From positions 1 through 46,400 of the IMG/VR virus record IMGVR_UViG_3300027985_000579: a stretch of 46,400 nt of DNA, one strand, 5' to 3'. Below the pieces are notes generated by a model. It did not search any database and was not told the DNA's origin. It saw only the letters and a program-made list of their open reading frames with translations. This document shows, piece by piece, positions 44,838 through 46,400 of the stretch; positions within the stretch are counted from its first letter, which is position 1, and each line of letters begins with the position of its first letter. Position numbers and translations under genes: made by a program. This stretch comes from a virus.

Positions 44838-44908
44838 GTTAGGCACTCCATGCGACAAGCCCCTCTCGTGTTGACCCCCATCGCTGCAATCGGTGGGGGT
44901 CTTTCTTT
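44838..44908 (+). ncRNA. Candidate short RNA ending in a terminator
   Basis: About 70 nt run from the predicted start to a terminator: GACCCCCA (44873-44880) with TGGGGGTC (44894-44901), then TTTCTTTG. The 13-base loop begins TCGCTGCA. Counting the preceding A, it shares ATCGCTGCA with the P3 loop of the 17.7-kb RNA, and it is complementary (8 bases) to that RNA's terminator loop region. There is no ORF. It may be a free RNA or a leader controlling 44977. Confidence 0.55.
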
Positions 44909-44909
44909 G

Positions 44910-44938
44910 TTGACAGCCTCGTCAACCGGTGATATTGC
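44910..44938 (+). promoter_or_regulatory. Promoter for the zinc-ribbon/zincin genes
   Basis: TTGACA (44910-44915), 17 bp, TATTGC (44933-44938). TTGAC and GTCAA (44921-44925) form a dyad over the -35, a possible operator. The downstream leader carries CCCAACGGAG (44961-44970). Confidence 0.75.
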
Positions 44939-44960
44939 CTAAACCGTAAGTTAACCTCAA

Positions 44961-44970
44961 CCCAACGGAG
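44961..44970 (+). promoter_or_regulatory. Conserved leader element CCCAACGGAG with SD
   Basis: Exact copy of the element used in the leftward early block, here on the opposite strand and upstream of 44977. Six bases separate it from the ATG. Confidence 0.8.
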
Positions 44971-44976
44971 AACATC

Positions 44977-45675
44977 ATGACCAGCATTGGAACCTGCCCC
45001 GTTTGCTCTGACCACACCGACCGTCGCCCCAATTGCGACATCTGGGACTGCCGCAACTGCGACTGGTCGGGCCCGTTCCTGGACGGCGTGAGCCGCACCG
45101 TCAAGGTCCGCAAGCACAACGCGGGCGGCCTCGTCTGCGAGATTCGCGATCCGCGCAACACCAAGCACTTCACCCGCGCCGAGGGTCGCAACCTGACCGA
45201 TCTGGCCGAGGCCATCCGCGACTGGTTGTACCGCGAGTGCCTCACCTTCGACGTGCTCGTGTTCGAGGACACCATCCTGGGCCGCAAGCTGCGCAAAAGG
45301 GTGTCGTCCCATTTCGAGGACTCCCCGATTCTGTCCGACATCGAGCCCACCGGCGACATCTTCGACATCTTCAAGAAGTTCGCGGTGCCCAAGAAACTGA
45401 TCGTCCCCACCTTCGGCCAGTTCGACGAGTGCGACTTTATCCTCGTGGACCCGGACCTCAACAACATGAGCATCAACATGATCGGCGTGAAGGACGGCAA
45501 CTTCCACGTCACCGCCGGTTTCTCCAACGGCAAGGATACCACCCCCGCCTACCTCGTCGAGCGGACCGTCAGTTTTATTAAGCGGCGCGAACTCCCCTTG
45601 TACAAGCTGCGCTTCAACATCCTGGGCGAGGGACATTCGGCGTTCGTCGAGCACGTGAAGGAGGGCTTGAAGTAA
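44977..45675 (+). CDS. Zinc-ribbon protein of unknown function, 232 aa
   Basis: The N-terminus CPVCSDHTDRRPNCDIWDC, then RNCDWSGPF, has a CxxC...CxxC ribbon. Residues 60-150 are helical and charged, and the C-terminus is beta-rich (LIVPTFGQFDECDFILVDPD, MSINMIGVKDGNFHVTAGFS). First gene behind its own promoter; codon bias is high, similar to the capsid gene, so it is probably abundant. It could be a virion or packaging accessory; no family recognised. Confidence 0.6.
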   Translation: MTSIGTCPVCSDHTDRRPNCDIWDCRNCDWSGPFLDGVSRTVKVRKHNAGGLVCEIRDPRNTKHFTRAEGRNLTDLAEAIRDWLYRECLTFDVLVFEDTILGRKLRKRVSSHFEDSPILSDIEPTGDIFDIFKKFAVPKKLIVPTFGQFDECDFILVDPDLNNMSINMIGVKDGNFHVTAGFSNGKDTTPAYLVERTVSFIKRRELPLYKLRFNILGEGHSAFVEHVKEGLK

Positions 45676-46322
45676 TGGCCCTCATCCAGACCACCCCCGA
45701 GCAGTTCGAGGAGTTCAAGCGCGTGGCCCGCATCTGGCTCGAAAAGTTCGGGCTCAAGTTCTGGCGCGTGTGCTTCAACCACGTGGAGCTTCGCCCGCAT
45801 TGGGGCGCACAGACCGCTTGGAGCCTGGACGGCAGGATCGCCACCCTCTCGTACAACCAGGAGATCGACACGGCGGACGTGATCCCCTGCCCGGCCCGGT
45901 CCGCGTTCCACGAAGTGTGCGAGTTGCTCATGGCCGACACGAGCGAGGAACTGCACCGGTTCTGCTCGGACGAGCGTGTCGGCGATCTGAACCATCGGAT
46001 CATCCGCATCCTGGAGAACACGGTATTCGAACCCTGGTACGCGGAAGAGCAGGCCAGGGAAAAGGCCGAAGCTCAGGAGAAGTTCTTCCGTGACCTGTTC
46101 AACGGCGACCCCGACTTGGTGCGGGTCGGCAGGGTCCTCTCCCCGGAGGCTGAACAGGCCTTGGCCTCCGAGGACCCGGTGGTCAAGGAGACCATCTATC
46201 TCAACCCCGAAATGAGCGAACAACCCGTGGATGTCCATGACGACGGAACGCCCCTTCACATCGGGGCCACGGAGATCGCCGAACGGATGCTCGAAGAGCA
46301 GGGCCGTGACCATGCGGACTAA
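45675..46322 (+). CDS. Zincin-like phage protein with HEVCE motif, 215 aa
   Basis: The ATG overlaps the stop of the previous gene (TAATG). After a beta-rich start (GLKFWRVCFNHVELRPHW, RIATLSYNQEID), SAFHEVCELLMADTSEEL places a HEVxE helix (about residues 77-81), and IRILENTVFEPW follows at 114-125. Many phages carry a similar small protein with HEVLH/HEVLE and a downstream E-N motif, related to zinc metallopeptidases. Here the third zinc residue (His) is Glu, so activity is uncertain. The C-terminus is acidic and ends in the terminal repeat. Confidence 0.6.
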   Translation: MALIQTTPEQFEEFKRVARIWLEKFGLKFWRVCFNHVELRPHWGAQTAWSLDGRIATLSYNQEIDTADVIPCPARSAFHEVCELLMADTSEELHRFCSDERVGDLNHRIIRILENTVFEPWYAEEQAREKAEAQEKFFRDLFNGDPDLVRVGRVLSPEAEQALASEDPVVKETIYLNPEMSEQPVDVHDDGTPLHIGATEIAERMLEEQGRDHAD

Positions 46323-46400
46323 ACTATCACCCGGCCAGCGCCTCGCGTTCTTCTTGACCGTGTGCGCTGGCTTGATCGTTGGGGGCCTGGGCGCGTTTGC
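46257..46400. repeat. 144-bp direct repeat, right copy
   Basis: Identical to 1-144 (see there). Confidence 0.95.
46312..46400 (+). CDS. Start of the small membrane protein continued at 56-199
   Basis: ATG 46312 begins the same 47-residue membrane protein that is complete at 56-199; the window ends inside its hydrophobic segment. Confidence 0.8.
   Translation, partial: MRTKLSPGQRLAFFLTVCAGLIVGGLGAF

Overview
The window is essentially a complete genome of a tailed dsDNA phage with podovirus (short-tail) organisation. The first 144 bases (1-144) recur exactly as the last 144 (46257-46400), so the unique length is 46256 bp and the map closes into a circle, or the molecule has short direct terminal repeats. 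A large terminase, a head-tail connector portal, scaffold, capsid, cement protein, two tail-tube proteins and four large internal virion proteins follow each other in the order known from T7-like and Bordetella BPP-1-like podoviruses. No phage RNA polymerase is visible. Instead there are several good sigma70-type promoters (TTGACA, 16-18 bp, TATAAT-like), so transcription probably depends on the host. The sequence is GC-rich with strong Shine-Dalgarno sites. A CI-type repressor domain of the kind common in Desulfovibrionaceae makes a Gram-negative, perhaps deltaproteobacterial, host plausible; this is inference.

The genes form four transcription blocks. (A) Late rightward block: 42668 through the circular junction to 19797, carrying TerS, TerL, a zinc-ribbon protein, a zincin-like protein, small membrane proteins, a GNAT protein, portal, scaffold, capsid, cement, tail tubes, internal proteins, spike and fibre, a basic peptide and membrane proteins. 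(B) Leftward block 27428 to 19837: Pro/Ala-repeat protein, Cas4/RecB-like nuclease (DUF2800 type), ssDNA-binding protein, family B DNA polymerase, small genes, lysozyme, holin and a CI-like HTH gene. The lysis genes are therefore downstream of the replication genes, not in the late block. (C) Rightward block 27531 to 33084: SF2 helicase, VRR-NUC nuclease, TetR-like HTH, primase-helicase and small genes. (D) Leftward block 42270 to 33187: about 25 small, mostly unknown genes, many with zinc-ribbon cysteines, plus a Toprim/Spo11-like protein. This looks like the early, host-takeover region.

Blocks B and C diverge from two overlapping, opposed promoters at 27479-27519. Blocks D and A diverge around 42311-42668, next to an AT-rich alternating purine/pyrimidine tract. 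Blocks A/B and C/D converge on bidirectional terminators at 19802 and 33127.

The most interesting non-coding content is three short intergenic cassettes, each a sigma70 promoter followed closely by a Rho-independent-type terminator (17680-17835, 33074-33178, 44802-44908). They look like phage small RNAs or attenuated leaders. The first folds into a closed multi-hairpin whose hairpin loop is exactly complementary to the loop of its own terminator. The second would begin with CUCCGUUGGG, the exact antisense of a leader containing the ribosome-binding site (CCCAACGGAG and variants) that is reused before many genes in the same genome. The third carries the same loop sequence as the first. These calls come from reading the sequence only; no folding or database search was run.
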